A stretch of 5,428 bases of DNA, from assembly GCA_026986135.1 (NCBI GenBank), contig JALSPD010000007.1:1-5428 (forward strand), in the 5' to 3' direction. This document shows positions 5,371 through 5,428 of the stretch, piece by piece. The stretch's first letter is position 1. Every line of letters starts with the position of its first letter. The stretch is from DHVE2 group archaeon. Lineage in GTDB: Archaea > Thermoplasmatota > Thermoplasmata > Thermoplasmatales > Aciduliprofundaceae. A program made the translations under genes and the position numbers. The notes beneath the pieces are model-generated. The model was not told the origin of the DNA. It saw only the letters and a list, made by a program, of their open reading frames with translations, and did no database searches.

Positions 5371-5428
5371 AGAGATTGGAGTAAATCTCATTTCCAAATT
5401 CATCAACAATTTTAATTCTGTACCCCAT
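5369..5428 (-). CDS. 3' end of probable flaF (ArlF), cut by window edge
   Basis: The right edge contains an open frame of 19 codons and a TGA stop on the minus strand: MGYRIKIVDEFGNEIYSNL. It overlaps the flaG Shine-Dalgarno site, as expected for the preceding gene of the operon. In archaella clusters the gene before flaG is usually flaF, and this tail has the alternating pattern of a closing beta-hairpin (YRIKIVDEFGNEIY), which fits the FlaF beta-sandwich. The first ATG in the window falls exactly at the edge and is probably internal. The call rests on gene order and is not proven by 19 residues. Confidence 0.6.
   Translation of the reverse strand: MGYRIKIVDEFGNEIYSNL

Noticed and set aside
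5359..5409. Extended FlaG N-terminus starting at 5409 or 5364
   Set aside because: The first overlaps the upstream gene's coding end; the second begins right at the Shine-Dalgarno core with no spacer. The ATG at 5358 has GAGGTG at 6 nt.
1..5428. CRISPR array, tRNA/rRNA, insertion sequence or integration site
   Set aside because: I saw no spaced repeat array, cloverleaf-type sequence, transposase motif or terminal inverted repeat; coding density is high and the genes are an ordinary chromosomal set.

Overview
The window reads as archaeal, most likely euryarchaeal, chromosome. It carries the conserved core of an archaellum (archaeal flagellum) operon, an aMBF1-type Zn-ribbon protein, AT-rich TATA/BRE-like promoters, and Shine-Dalgarno sites of the GAGGTG type. 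Heavy use of ATA, AGA and AGG codons and moderate GC fit a thermophilic lineage. A Thermoplasmatota/DHVE2-like host is possible, but that is a guess and cannot be fixed without a search.

Layout. Bases 1-235 (minus) hold the 5' part of an aMBF1 gene, which runs off the left edge. Bases 236-396 are a divergent intergenic region. It holds one TATA-like element for each direction and two short direct repeats. Bases 397-909 (plus) encode a 170-residue protein with two CBS domains, probably translated from a leaderless mRNA. From the right edge back to 921 (minus) lies a tight cluster: the last 19 codons of a probable flaF, then flaG, flaH, flaI and flaJ. The gaps between these genes are 3-10 nt. 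flaJ and the CBS gene converge, with 11 bp between their stop codons.

How the genes work together. FlaI is the hexameric ATPase, FlaJ the polytopic membrane platform and FlaH the RecA/KaiC-like ATP-binding partner of FlaI. Together they form the motor and assembly core. FlaF and FlaG are membrane-anchored beta-sandwich proteins that connect the filament or motor to the S-layer. Archaellins and any flaC/D/E genes would lie beyond the right edge, upstream in transcription. Three junctions carry the same GAGGTG site exactly 6 nt before the ATG, overlapping or abutting the preceding TGA stop, which suggests translational coupling. The CBS and aMBF1 genes have no demonstrable link to motility beyond being neighbours.

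I see no sign of an undescribed system. The most unusual material is the repeat-bearing divergent promoter region and the uniform stop/Shine-Dalgarno architecture of the operon.
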